64,000 bases of DNA, taken from the NCBI GenBank assembly GCA_009739215.1, contig VSJF01000001.1:1302001-1366000 (forward strand), given 5' to 3'. Positions 33,075 through 44,555 of this stretch are shown here, piece by piece. The notes under the pieces are model-generated. The model had not been told where the DNA came from. It made no database searches and worked only from the letters and a program-made list of their open reading frames with translations. Position 1 is the stretch's first letter; the number at the start of each line of letters is the position of its first letter. The position numbers were made by a program, and so were the translations under genes. This DNA comes from Floccularia luteovirens (taxonomy: Eukaryota; Basidiomycota; Agaricomycetes; Agaricales; Squamanitaceae).

Positions 33075-36000
33075 TTAGATTTCAACTCGTGCCAGGCTCT
33101 CCAACTCACGGAACATTATCTCATCCCCACTCACTTCTCGCATCATAAGTAAATCCCATGCAAGCTCACGATGTCCTCCAAGGAGTCCCGTCCCTTTCTC
33201 CAAACTATCATCGCCTGTTTCTCCATACCCCATCCCGAAAGCCATGGTTGGTGGTGTCGATTCAGACACATCGAACGGATCTTCTGCGTCATCAACTACT
33301 TTCATTGCCTCGATCGACCGTCTTGCACATATAGAGAACCACATCCGTCCGTCATGGCTGGGATGCATCAAAAATTTTTGGATCATCCGCAGTATGACAG
33401 ATTTGAACCCTAGCTTGCGGTCCATTTTCACCCTTTGTTTCAATTCAGGAGGTGAGAGGAATGCAAGTGAATAGATTGACATGATCGTCTTCTCCAGGTA
33501 ACTCAGCCATGCGTCACGAGCCATTAATTGGAAATCGGCATCAACAATAGGGAGCCGATGCACCAAGGCCTCAAGTAGGCACCAAATCCATGTTTGGGGA
33601 ACGGCCTTGACCAACACCTGGCGGTTTGCGTCACTTTGACTGAATCGCGTGAACACTTCGAGTGCAACATCCGCAAGGGCAGAAGGCTTGAGACTACCGG
33701 TGAGAGGGACGCCTACTTGCTGGACACAAGCCAAAGGAGACACTGCCTCAACAGGGTCGACAAGGTATGAGGATATCAAACTAAAGGTACGCTTGGCAAT
33801 CTGGATATTCTTTTTGGAAAGTGGTGAATTATGAGATAGGTCGATGAATCCGGAGATATTGGAGAGGATGTAAATGACATCTTTTCGCACCGCAATAAGG
33901 TCTGAAAGAGAAAATATTGAAGAAGTTGGCTTTGGGCTCCCTCCGTTGGTATAAGAAATGTCACACAACCGAAGTAATATGTCAACAATTCTTTCGTGTC
34001 GCGAAATAAACTCCATGTTGTTCGTGAAAATGGATAGATTACGAATGATATTGAGGATCGTAAGAACGGTAGTTGCTGGTCGTGGCCGTGGTCCAAAATC
34101 CGGCTCTTTGGCGCCCTGATGTTTCTGAAGCGATGCGAACAAGGTAGAGTCCTGGTCGTGAATGGAGTTGATTAATTGTCGGTTGGTTGTTATCACCGTT
34201 GTGCCATTCAATGGCTGAGAATCCTCCGCGTTCTCCACACCGCCAAATGCATGGTCCTCCACCAAGTCAAGGACCTCCTCGAGAAGGTCTGGACAATCAT
34301 ATATGGGTAATCCAAACCCAGGTGTTTGTCCTCGCATTGTGGACATCAATGTCAAGGATGTCAATGCATAAGATAGCTCTGTTGCCAACCTCGAACGTAT
34401 CGACATTGTAAGGGACTCGATATCGATGATACCCCAGTCATTTATGTCTCGTAATGGACGTCTTTGAGGAATGTTGGCCCATTCGTTCTCAAAAGCCTTT
34501 AGATCACGACCGCCATAAGTATCTACTTCTCGCGCAAGCGGGACATACTCGATCTTTCTCCTGGATGGTTGTGTACGAGGTCGCGTGGGCATTGCCATGG
34601 GGGTAGGAGTATGAGAAGGATGAGAAGTTCCGGAAGACAGCTCGGAAGGGTTGTGATCAGGGGTCACTCCGATATTCAACTGCGCCGGATACATAAGTAC
34701 TGATATAATTCCGCACAAGGTAAGCACAACTCACAGAATTTGTGTCAGGTGGTTCTTTTGTGGAGCCAGGAAACATGAGTCACAGCGGAAATGGTGACAA
34801 TGACTACTTACCTGTTTTTTGCCTAACACGTTTGCTATCATTATCATCCATATCTAATTTCCTCTTTATTCCCTGCAAGTCTTGATCCAACAGATTGTTC
34901 TCTGATGTATGTCTGACAGATTGTACAGAAAGCGAATCGATGACAGGCATGGAAGGGAGGCTGTGAGAGGAGACTTGGCTAATTGGTTGGGGATTGAGAG
35001 CGGAAGATGGTGGTCTTTGGTGAGGTGTCTGAGGTGTGTGTGTTGGTTGAGAAAAGGAAGTATTATTTGTGCCAATCACGGGAACATTTGAACCTGTCAC
35101 TACCCCTTGACCTATTAAACCCATGGTGTTGTTCAATCCCCCTCGTTGCATGTTTGGCCCAACCAGTACAGGCTGCGAACTACCAAGAATGCCTTGAGGT
35201 GTGCGATTTTGTCCGGGTAAGGTGTTGGGCGCTTGTTGTATTTGTTGTGGAGCGCCTTGTCTTGATATCATTGCTTTCTTCTGTTGGTCTTGGAGATTCC
35301 GTTTGTATGTCTCTTCGAATGGATAAAGTATCGCCATGTAGTATTGAGACATCAAGAGAGCAACCGATGTGGAACCATTAGCTTGAGCCTGAGGGAAATC
35401 TTCCGGGAGGTCGAAATGTGGGAGTATCGAGCTCCAACCGTTATTGGCCGTGAGCTGTAACATTAAACAATCATGCGATCAATTGTTTTTTCAAAGCAGA
35501 TGAATGAACACACATTAGGCCCTCCACCATTTTGAAACACCAAACCCCAGAGTTTGAATAGATTGATATCCTTGCCTGCCAACCTGAAAGATCCAACCTC
35601 AGATGATGGTTCAATTATAGTCCAAGGCGATTGCTGAGGATCGTAATTGGGAGCGGGAATGCCTGTGAGGGAAGGAGGCAATGGGGTGCCCCTTTTCGCC
35701 ATAACATTGGCGAGGCCATGTAGAAATCCCTGCTGTCTTTGCTTAAGGGTATTGTTCCCCTGTGCCGAGTTACGATTGGAGTTGGCCTGGGACATTTGGG
35801 AGTCCAAGAAAGAAGTATTCATAACCATGTTTGGCGTTTGTGGGACGCTATGACTGTTCGGTATTTGGAAATTCGCATGTCCATTGGCTAAGGTGGCAGA
35901 AAGATCATGACTTGCTGGAGGATAGTTCGTAGAATTAATTCCTCCGAGGTATGACCCCGAACTTGTTCCGCCAGTAGTAGAAAGGGGAGATGGCATAGAA

Positions 36001-36229
36001 CGACTGTTTGATGCTATTCTTGCCTGACTAGCTGCATTGAGAGCGGCCATCTGCTTGGCAGCAGCTGATGGATCTAGGCTGAAATATGAGGAAGAATCGA
36101 ATGATGAATTTGTCGACATAAACGAGGGCAAGCCTGATTGATGATGTGCTCTTTGTTGTTGACCATTCTGCGGACTACCATAGGGTCAAGTCAATAAGAA
36201 CCTTGTAGAGAAAACAGGACATACAGCAT
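33075..36229 (-). CDS. SWI1: SWI/SNF chromatin-remodelling subunit SWI1 (ARID domain)
   Basis: Exons are 36225-36229, 35514-36174, 34812-35454, 34735-34754 and 33075-34679; 977 residues with every phase correct. A Gln/Ser/Asn-rich N-terminus leads to an ARID DNA-binding domain: GFLHGLANVMAKRGTPLPPS, AGKDINLFKLWGLVFQNGGG, NLTANNGWSSILPHFDLPED and LLMSQYYMAILYPFEETYKR. After a disordered linker comes the SWI1/ARID1 C-terminal helical region: KIEYVPLAREVDTYGGRDLK, LRDINDWGIIDIESLTMSIR, TTVLTILNIIRNLSIFTNN and WIWCLLEALVHRLPIVDADF. It targets the nucleosome remodeller to promoters. The coding sequence starts with a 5-nt exon (ATGCT) and has an internal 20-nt exon, both set by phase. Confidence 0.9.
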
Positions 36230-36616
36230 AGCCGCTTATTTGATTCGTTACCACCGCCGACAGTTTTAACACCAGAAAATTACAATCTAATTGCCAGCAG
36301 GTTCCAACTGCCAGAAACGTCGTCCTATTCGCTGTCCCAATCTCTTCTCATGCCGAGAACACGCCGTGTACCTTATGGCTCACACGCCTCATATCGCATC
36401 TCAATGCTGGTCTATCCAATATGTTTTGTGTCTTTCCATTCCTTGCCCTATGTATCGCACAATCCATATGTTTGAACATAAAAATCTACCATGTTCTTCC
36501 AGTTGGAAGCCTTTGAGGAGCTTTTGTTTATTTTACCCTGTGACACCGTGACACCGTGGCAAACCCTACAAGAATAGCTTTTCGAAGGAAAGACGTTTCT
36601 CTGGCAACGAACAACA
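36230..36616. promoter_or_regulatory. Shared intergenic region of SWI1 and the DUF1764 gene
   Basis: 387 bp between divergent start codons. A near-perfect short direct repeat TGACACCGTGACACCGTG lies at about 36540-36558, just upstream of the plus-strand start. No other element recognised. Confidence 0.45.
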
Positions 36617-37312
36617 ATGTCAGAAATCGACGACATTTTTGTATCCAAAGGCAGGCTCTCAAAATCTGCCCTTCCGGTCCCATCATCTTCTACTTCTGAG
36701 AATACCACAGCAAAATCAAAAGGGAAAAAGCGGAAGAGCCAATCTTCCCACCTGACGTCAAATGTCACGTCAAAACCTGAAGAAAAAATATCAACTTCAA
36801 AAAGAAAGAGGCAGAAGCGCCTTTCAACTCCAGAAGTTGCCCCTGATAATTTCTTCAGTGAAAAGATCATATTGCCTTCGAAAAAGCCTTTACCTCCAGA
36901 GACTGTGCTTGACCCATCAGCTCAGTTATTGAAAAAGTCCAAAACAGTATCTCGATCTTCTAAATCGATCATCCTGAAACAAAGGGTTGAGGATGTGGAT
37001 GCAGACTTCAAGGACTCTAGAGGCTCAGGATCCCGTCAGTATACCTACTGTACAGTATCTCTTTCCACTAACAATGACATTTTTTTGGTGACCAAGGTCG
37101 CAAAACAGAGGAGGGTTGGACAATATACAAAGAAGACGAGCTCGGAATCGGCAAGGATGGAGGTGGTATGTTGGCATATAATCAATCATGTGCAACATTT
37201 TGTCCATTTGTTATTTCCCAGACACACCTCTGTGTCCGTTTGATTGTGAATGCTGTATGTGTATTTATTCGATTTTTTCAAGACCTAAGTTAACACCAGA
37301 CTAGGTTTTTAG
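36617..37312 (+). CDS. DUF1764 family protein (conserved eukaryotic, CPFDCxCCF tail)
   Basis: Exons are 36617-37034, 37097-37162, 37222-37254 and 37305-37312; 174 residues. The N-terminal two thirds are Lys/Ser-rich and disordered (KSKGKKRKSQ, SKRKRQKRLS), as in nuclear or nucleolar proteins. The C-terminus carries the family signature: RRKTEEGWTIYKEDELGIGK-like sequence, then DTPLCPFDCECCF and stop. The last exon is only GTTTTTAG, so the final Cys codon is split and Phe plus the stop lie in an 8-nt exon. Without that splice the conserved CCF end is lost. The molecular role of DUF1764 is not established; the Cys-rich tail suggests metal binding. Confidence 0.88.
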
Positions 37313-37785
37313 TATCAGATCTTTTCAATGCGAACCTCTATGCGCGAAGACTATGTTTTATAAACCATTAGCTCTCCATGTCCCTGAATGGCTCGTTCGA
37401 AGCCTCACAAACCGCTTCAAATGCTACGGTTTGGGTGGTCAAATTGTAGCCTATAATGACCTGTTCCTGTTCGATTTCATCTTACGTCGTGTAGTGGTCT
37501 CGGTGAAATCACCAAGTATAAGCATTACCACAGGAGTATAAATTTATCTATACCAATGCAATCTGTTCGGACATTCCCACTATCTAGTTTTCATACATGA
37601 AATGTTGTATTCGATATTTCTGATGCAAGTAAACTTTTAACCTGTTAGTTATAATGATAGGCAGGCCTGTCTTGAGACTGCCAGCGCTCATGTATCCTTC
37701 TTCCTCCACCCACATTGTAAGTGATAATGGGCCGCAGTGTGATTATTTTGAATTCCACATCTATGAAGGAAAGGTACGCTATTCT
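37313..37785. other. Intergenic region between convergent genes
   Basis: About 473 bp between the DUF1764 and cyclin H stop codons. Short open frames exist (for example 37353-37541 plus) but show no family motif or splice support. Nothing recognised. Confidence 0.45.
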
Positions 37786-39025
37786 TCAGTCTTCATCGTC
37801 ATCGTCGTCGTAGTCTACCAAGCCAGGTCGTTGTTCCATTATCTCGTCCCCAAAGGGATCACCTTCAGTAATGGCTTTGTGATTTTCTGCAGCTTTCTTA
37901 TTTCTCTTATCTTCAGCTTTTTTCTCATCTTCTGCCTTTTTCTGGAGATAAGCTTTGCTCCCGACAACTTTTTCTGGGTTCTTGCATAACTTAAGTCTTC
38001 TGTCAACTTCGCGAACTGATTCAACATCTGGGGGACGACCGTTTGTGATGATTATTGTTTTGATGGATTCAATTATGTCCCCCAAGTCTGTAATGGATAA
38101 CAAGGCATCAGACCGATCTTGCGGAACCTTGGCTTGAGACCACCTTAACGCCATTTCAGGAGCAGCTAGAGACATAGCAGCTAACGCTATTTGTGATGGT
38201 GTGTAAACAAGTTCTGCATCTGTCAAACGCGAAACGCGGACGTGGTTAATCGCAGTGTTGTATATTTCTATGGGAAGATCGTTTGGGCCATCGGATATAT
38301 TCTGTGCTTGTTTCAAAAAAGAATAATGACACCAACTATAGCTACTCACCTGTAAGTCTAGCCAGATTCCCCACAAAGCTCTATGTGCATGCCACACAGC
38401 AAACTCAAAACCTAGGCTTTGGGCAACAAGAAATTCAAGGTCAAGGACATCTGATGGTGTGGTCTTGGGAATATGGCTTGTATAAATTTCCAATGAAATG
38501 GGATTATTAGTTGTTTTCGTTGCAAGGAAAAGAGCTGTCAGCCTGAATGGTGTTAGAAGACAGAGATTCTACTGGTTAAGCCTGTTGAGCATACATGACG
38601 TTTTTCGGATGCCAATCCATTACAGTGTTTTTGAGATAGAATCGCTTCATATATGTCACGGCAGTTGCTTCTACTTCCTCTGGAAAGCGAAATATACCAC
38701 AAAGTTGGGGGATCTTCGTGATATATAGTTTGACTAAAAGGTATTCTTCATCTGCATTTAAGAAAGATACATTTGCTGATGATCCAGGCTAACATTCCGA
38801 TGTGAGCATAGTAATGGTAGACTCAAACGATGATGAATACTACACCTCATCGGTCTCGAATTTTTGTCGAATCACAGCAACAGCTGCCTCGTTCAAAGTG
38901 GCACGGATCTGTTTGAGTTGTGCCTCAGAGTAACGCCAATTCTTGAATTGAGTGCTTGCATCATATAGGGGTTTCTTTGGTGTATCTAGATTGGCGGTGT
39001 CATTTGTAGGATGTGTAGAAGTCAT
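37786..39025 (-). CDS. CCL1: Cyclin H-like subunit of the TFIIH/CAK kinase (Ccl1/Mcs2)
   Basis: Partner of the TFIIH kinase (CDK7/Kin28) that phosphorylates the RNA polymerase II CTD. The N-terminus reads LYDASTQFKNWRYSEAQLKQ IR, the cyclin H hallmark. The cyclin box follows: YLLVKLYITKIPQLCGIFRF, EEVEATAVTYMKRFYLKNTV, MDWHPKNVMLTALFLATKTT, then DVLDLEFLVAQSLGFEFAVW and HRALWGIWLDLQ. The second box includes YTPSQIALAAMSLAAP. The tail is Lys-rich and ends with an acidic DDDDDED cluster. Introns near 38310-38350, 38550-38600, 38760-38850 and neighbours keep phase; no frameshift seen. It is divergent from the secreted-protein gene. Confidence 0.92.
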
Positions 39026-39307
39026 AAGTACCCTTAATACAATCTGAGAAAGAGATGACAGTAATTACTCCGAAGTTATACCAGTGGCATACACGTGATA
39101 CACTACTATTAATGCCACAACTTGAACCTTCCCCTCATATACGTTACCATGGATTACAAGAATAGTACAGTGATATTAATACTACCGCAGGCGCACCTGA
39201 TTGCAATAGGCTCCATACAGTAACTCGCGAAAAACCTTTCAGCGACCATAACCTTTACTAGTTATCGTTTTATGCATCCCCCTTCGTCCTAAGCTCCACA
39301 ATTCCTA
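39026..39307. promoter_or_regulatory. Shared intergenic region of cyclin H and the secreted-protein gene
   Basis: 282 bp between divergent start codons. No element recognised beyond a mild AT bias. Confidence 0.4.
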
Positions 39308-40485
39308 ATGTTATCACAACTCAAATTCAACTTTGTCAACTGCTGGATAGTTGCTGTTGCACCCCTCTCATTCGCTCAAATCCTGATAAACGGACAGACC
39401 TTCACTAACGGTCTGTCCATAATCGATGCACCTAATCCAAACTCGTAAGTAAACCATTTATTTTTCGATTAGGGACTCTAATACAGTCCATGGCCCTAAT
39501 CTAGACAATTTCATGCAGGCAGCGTACTTCCGATAGCCGTTGAGGTCAGCTAGAATGTCCCCAACGCGTTTCCGTGATTACTTGTATTCTGACTCTCAAG
39601 ATTCAGATCTCAGGAAACGGGAAGCTACCTCCAGCTGCAGAAATACCTGGATCAAATATACCTACCCACTACGATCTACTCAATTTGTTCCTTGTTTCCT
39701 CGCAAACCAAATTAAACTTGACCGTTTCTGAGGGTACCCAATTCTTGACTAATGAAACTGGAACAGTCCGCCATTTGAACTGGTTACTGCCTACATGTGT
39801 ACCGACAGGTCAATACAATGTATGTATTACTTTGTTATCGTTCCCCAGGCAGTTATTTATTTCTTGATATTGTTGAGCTCACATTCTATGAAACGTCACA
39901 TATCAACGACGAACTCCACTTCATTATCACTCCTATACCCATTACAGTCGATGGTGGAGACAAGTCCAGTATATGTACCACTGGTGTAAATTCCTTGGAA
40001 GACCAACCACAAGCTTGTTCTCCTTTACCAGGGGGTTCCCCTTTCTTACCAGGTCAGGCGGTTCCTGTGTCAACAGATATGAATGTAACCCAAATTTTCA
40101 GCGGCGTCTCCCCTGATCACCATAACTCTACCGCCTGATGCTAGTTTGCCTCTTCCATTACCTTCATCCCTGACGGTTACTTCTCCAACCACCGTTTCCC
40201 TAGTAATTGTGTCCCAAACAGTCATTACAAAGACAGTACCTGGACAGCCAACTAACACGTTGACAACGTAAGTAATGTACTTGATAAATTTGTATCGTGA
40301 TTGATGGAACCGTCGTATTGCATAGATCAATGACGACAGAGACGTTAGAATTCAAGAGCACGCAAACCTCGGACGGCTTTGGTTTTGTTCCTGTGAATGG
40401 TGACTCGCCCACGTTTCCTGTCAACTTCTTCCCGATTCTCCTTAGCATTTTCGGCACCTGTTTTTGGACTTCATTTGTTTTATGA
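39308..40485 (+). CDS. Secreted protein, probably GPI-anchored
   Basis: Exons are 39308-39444, 39505-39544, 39601-39819, 39878-40052, 40102-40267 and 40326-40485; 298 residues, all phases consistent. The N-terminus has a hydrophobic stretch (NCWIVAVAPLSFAQI) that reads as a signal peptide. The mature part starts INGQTFTNGLSIIDAPNPNS and continues with AGSVLPIAVEIQISGNGKLP, VSSQTKLNLTVSEGTQFL and LTFYETSHINDELHFIITPI. A Ser/Thr-rich stalk (SLTVTSPTTVSLVIVSQTV) leads to a hydrophobic C-terminus, FPVNFFPILLSIFGTCFW, typical of a GPI-attachment signal. I know of no assigned function. An intron at 40053-40101 keeps the frame where a frameshift first seemed needed. One N-glycosylation site (NLTV) is visible in exon 3. 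Confidence 0.8.
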
Positions 40486-40711
40486 TATACACACATATAT
40501 ATAGACATTTGGGTAGATAGATGTCAAAGATTTGCATCAGGGCAGATCTTCAACAGCCGTCTTTATATATATACCCCCAAGAAATACGTTAAGACGAGTC
40601 GAATGAGAGATGTAAGTAATGAAGTTTTACGTTGACCCACAGACACATTGTGAGTTCCTTAACAAGTGTCATGTCAGTTTCACGGATGCTTATAATAAGA
40701 GGCTAGCATAC

Positions 40712-41361
40712 CTATACTTTATCATGGACAGGATGATCATCCGTCCACGCTGTAATCCAGTCTTTTATCCTTGCTACATTCGACTCGAGATCTTCTGTAC
40801 TCTCACTCTGTAGCTCAACTACGATTTCTGGGGGATATGATGATCTTGCTTCTTCCAGTACTACTTCCATGATCTCCGCCTCATTATTTTCCTGGATTTT
40901 CTTCAAAGAGTAATTTCTATGATACAATTAAGTATCATTGTGGTATACATAACAAACACCGAATAATGAATAAGCACACCTTTTCTCTAGCCGCTCCCAG
41001 AGCTTGGTGTGATCGCACCTCAAAACAACAACTAGGTCCGCCCATCGTTCGGGGAATACTTCGCATGAATGCCAGTCAAGGATCAAACCGCCTTCATTAA
41101 CTAAAGGCTCCAGTTCATCTACCAGCTGATCCTATTTTCAAAAAAACACTGTGATCTGGATCATGTCTGCCTTACCTTATCTTCATCAACATTGTAGCTT
41201 TGCCATTCTTCATCATATTCTTCATAAAGGCCGTTTTCCTTAACCACATCCCCTACATTGATGTGCTTAAGTGGTATCTGTGATTCACTTGCAAGTAATT
41301 GAGCATGGGTGGACTTGCCGGTCCCTGGTGTTCCTGTGATTATGATAACAGGGCCTTTCAT
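40712..41361 (-). CDS. FAP7: Adenylate kinase isoenzyme 6 / Fap7 (40S ribosome maturation NTPase)
   Basis: Exons are 41176-41361, 40980-41131 and 40712-40916, 180 residues. The N-terminus MKGPVIIITGTPGTGKSTHA holds the P-loop. It continues INVGDVVKENGLYEEYDEEW, LVDELEPLVNEGGLILDWHS, CEVFPERWADLVVVLRCDHT (NMP-binding and lid regions), KLWERLEKRNYSLKKIQENN and EAEIMEVVLEEARSSYPPEI. These are diagnostic of the AK6/hCINAP/Fap7 family, which acts in the final cleavage of 20S pre-rRNA with Rps14. Introns are 44 and 63 nt. It is tail-to-tail with the secreted-protein gene. Confidence 0.94.
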
Positions 41362-41995
41362 TTGTTATGTTAACTTTCGGAAATGAAGGGGAACTCGTGT
41401 CCGATGAGTTCGATGCAACAGTAACTATGGAAAAAAATGAGTATTTGCTGAAGAGATATGACTTGCGCTTGCTTGAGAGAAATATTACAAAAGAAAACAG
41501 AAGAAGCCACAACAATCTCTGCAAAGCGTAGTCACAGGCAACCAATTTCATCTCACCCGATTTGTCCGGCCTTGATTTCTTTCAACTTTGCTCTCGAGTA
41601 TCCCGCATACATGATGGATTGTACTAATGAGCTGCAAACTTGTATCATATTTTCTTTGCATGTCAGTCATTCGGAATGGGGATCAACTCAGACAACTGTC
41701 TCTTCCCCCTCGCATGGTCGTTACATTTCTCTGTATCATAACAACGACGAACCCTGGGAGTCAACAGAAGTATGTCATTCCATAATTCATCTGTTCAACA
41801 TGTCGCAACCTCAAATGGTCTGCACCCTTTTTCCTATGCATTTCTTTCGTGCGTGTGATCTTCCATCAAAACTGAATTGCAACGAAATGGCTGCTGTCAG
41901 ATCCCTCAAGTCTGCATTGAATTCCTCTCCCCAGCTGGTGTAGAATGGTCGCCTCCCGGAGAGGTGTCTATATGCATTGACTGTCATTACCCGTC
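41362..41995. other. Region upstream of the membrane-protein gene, no confident gene
   Basis: About 634 bp between the AK6 start and the first usable plus-strand frame of the next gene. Plus-strand open frames (41458-41943) contain many Ser/His/Cys codons but no motif. They may include leader exons of the downstream gene, or simply be promoter. Confidence 0.35.
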
Positions 41996-44286
41996 GTGTT
42001 GCGAAATCTGTCTACTTTCTATCTGTCTACTTCAGTGTCGTGGGTCCTCATGTCTGGAACATCGATTGTTTCTACTTTATCTCGGCTTTCTACTCCTGTC
42101 CCCGCAAAATCTTTAGGGACCCCCACTTCAGACCATCCCTGTCATTCTTCCGATGTCCATTTGCAGGCTCGCTCTACACCTTCAAAGACTTGTCCCCCCT
42201 CCAACCAAGCAGTCATCGTTCTCTCTACAACTCTGGTCATACCAGACTACAAGAGTTTTTGGAAACCCACTCCCATCGCGTCATTTCGACCCACCTACAG
42301 CGCTCTCAACGATGGTTCTCTCGTCACCTCTCCGTTTATAGATGACTTATTCAATGCTAACCTGTCGTTGTTGGTTATCGGCGCCCTTGCCATGCTATTT
42401 GTGCGAAATATCTTTGTATCTGGTGACTATCTTCGCAGGGGCAAAGTGAGGAAGAAGACGTTATTCTACTTTTTGTTTATCAGTCAAATGCTTGCACCTA
42501 TCAGTTTGACGCCAGTCATTTTATCTTATTTCAACCAGCGAATCGATTGCACTTCGTTAGTAGTATATTTTATCTTGACTGACAGTTTCTCACAAAGATT
42601 AACTCCAAAGTGTTATTGTCGTGTCTTGCGTGTCGGGCTCACTATCTCTTGCACTACTGGTAAGCAGTTTTATTCCACGTTTTGAAATACTTTAAACCTG
42701 TTTCTAGATTACCGGAATCTTGGGTGTCAAAGCATACAAGTGTCTGAATAATCCTCGATTTGTTTTCATCGTGCTGTTCCTATTTCAATGCGCATTCAGC
42801 ACTGTCGTTGTTATCGACGTAGCAACTATTCGTGGTGTTCGTAGACTCTCAGGTACGATAATGAACGCCATTTACACACGGCACGTGCATTAACTTTTCT
42901 CCGTACGAAAGGAAGCTGCGTTAGAAATAGCAATTTGCGATACACCAGATATTTTGTTAGCATACAGCTTTTGGAGTCCGTGTTTATATGGCTATGTTGT
43001 AAGTCCTGCTTTACCCATTAGTGAAAACATTTTATAAGTAGTGTCAAGTTCTGTATGCCTGTTGGAAGACACGAGGATCGGCATCTGCGCGTGGGCGCAT
43101 ATCGCTACAATTATCGATGGAAGATCTGCCAATAGAAATCCCCCCCGGACCCCCTCAAGATGATCAGCCAGCAAGCCGCGGTTGGTGGGACTACGTTCCA
43201 AAATCAGAAAATCCCAGGTCCTCTACGTCAGTTACTAAAACCCGGCAATGTCCTTGGCCATTTCGGTCAAAATTTAATGCCCAGTCTTCTCAAACCAAAA
43301 GGCATCCCGAAATCCCCTCACAAAAATCTGCATTTCAGATGTTACAAGAAGAACCGTTAGCGCGACCACCTAGGCAATCAACGATTCGAATATCGGAAAG
43401 CATTGGACAAAGAGGTCATCAGGACTCAGATAGTGGAGGTGGCCGCAACTCACCCACGCCGTCCTCTGGCAGTCGATTGAATAGGTTAATTCCTCGAATG
43501 GAACTTTTCCGAAAGGTTATGCAAGATGAGGTGCATCCCAGTCTTCTATCCAATTATGGCATTCTAAACAACCACTAGCTGTTCTACACCACATTCATTA
43601 CTTCTACATGCGTGATTGTCGCAGTTCTTGTTCTCATCGGTGTGAACTTTTCGAATGGACTGAGTGTAAATGGCTGGATTGCTCTCAACTGTATGCCATT
43701 TACTTCTAGACATTTGATTTTCTTGTCTAATTATATGGCAGGGGGTGTTATTTCTGTATTGGCAATCGATAGCTTTGGTCGTGTCGTACGCCGGCATGAA
43801 CGAGAAGCTTTGTTACAACACCCCTCTATGATTAGGGAGAACATCCGTTCACACAATTCTACCGCGCGACACCAAAGGGCTCAAAGGTCGACGACAGTGT
43901 CCAATATTACACAGCGGTGGAGGCCCAGAAGAGATGACGGAAGTTTTGCCAATGATTCCAACAACCCTTTCTCCGACACCAGGCATCTGGAACATGACAG
44001 GGCATCATGGAACTCTGGTACATATAATGAACATAATTTATGCGGGCTGAGTCACCCACCGTCACCAGAAGTGAATATACGAGAAGCACCTTTTGTCACG
44101 GTAGGAGATATCACCCCAACGTCATACTTTCCGACATCTGGCCGCGAAACACCTCTCGTTCCCCATGAAACAGTCGAAGGGGCCACTGTAATTGATGGAT
44201 TTTCTCAGAGTTGGATTTTAGGCCGGATATCTACATCAGAGTCCTCAATAGCACACGCACCCAAGACTGGAAGCACTGCACAATAA
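41996..44286 (+). CDS. Multi-pass membrane protein of a basidiomycete orphan family
   Basis: Clear exons are within 41996-42555, then 42611-42659, 42708-42854, about 42911-43000, 43052-43530, 43579-43690 and 43744-44286; the 5' end is uncertain. Predicted membrane helices include LSLLVIGALAMLFVRNIFV, LFYFLFISQMLAPISLTPVI, SVIVVSCVSGSLSLALLITG, FVFIVLFLFQCAFSTVVVI and, after a cytoplasmic loop, FYTTFITSTCVIVAVLVLIG and GWIALNWGVISVLAIDSFG. The loop contains ARGRISLQLSMEDL and RGWWDYVP, and after it PRMELFRKVMQDE. The long C-terminus is disordered. The layout recalls seven-helix proteins of unknown function common in Agaricomycetes. At about 43000 the obvious splice joins wrong phases by one base; a longer intron from 42977 fits phase but removes VFIWLC. 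Confidence 0.68.
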
Positions 44287-44555
44287 CCACTGCAACAAGA
44301 TTCCGTATCTTTGCCATGACACTGAGTGTCTTAAGCTCGTGACTCGCTGGCACAGTAAGCTCTCGGATATTCGAATAGTTGTGTTTAGTGGATAATGTAC
44401 ATGACTGGGTCGTATTTTATAAGCGAGCTATTAGTGTTGTACATCGTAACCCAGGGGAAGCTTTGTACTCCAATAAATCATTTAAAGCCCTTGTGTCACG
44501 ATCATGTGATTAATAATTTATATTTGGTCAAAATCTTTGGAAATAAAATGAATCA

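Noticed and set aside
34680..34811. Frameshift or single 108-nt intron in SWI1
   Set aside because: Two ordinary introns (34755-34811 and 34680-34734) around a 20-nt exon keep the frame and give a sensible EPPDTNS linker.
37353..37541. Plus-strand open frame of 62 codons between DUF1764 and cyclin H
   Set aside because: No motif, no promoter spacing and no splice partners; likely chance.
40053..40140. Apparent +1 frameshift in the secreted GPI-type protein
   Set aside because: A 49-nt GT-AG intron at 40053-40101 in phase 1 resolves it and makes the whole coding length divisible by three.
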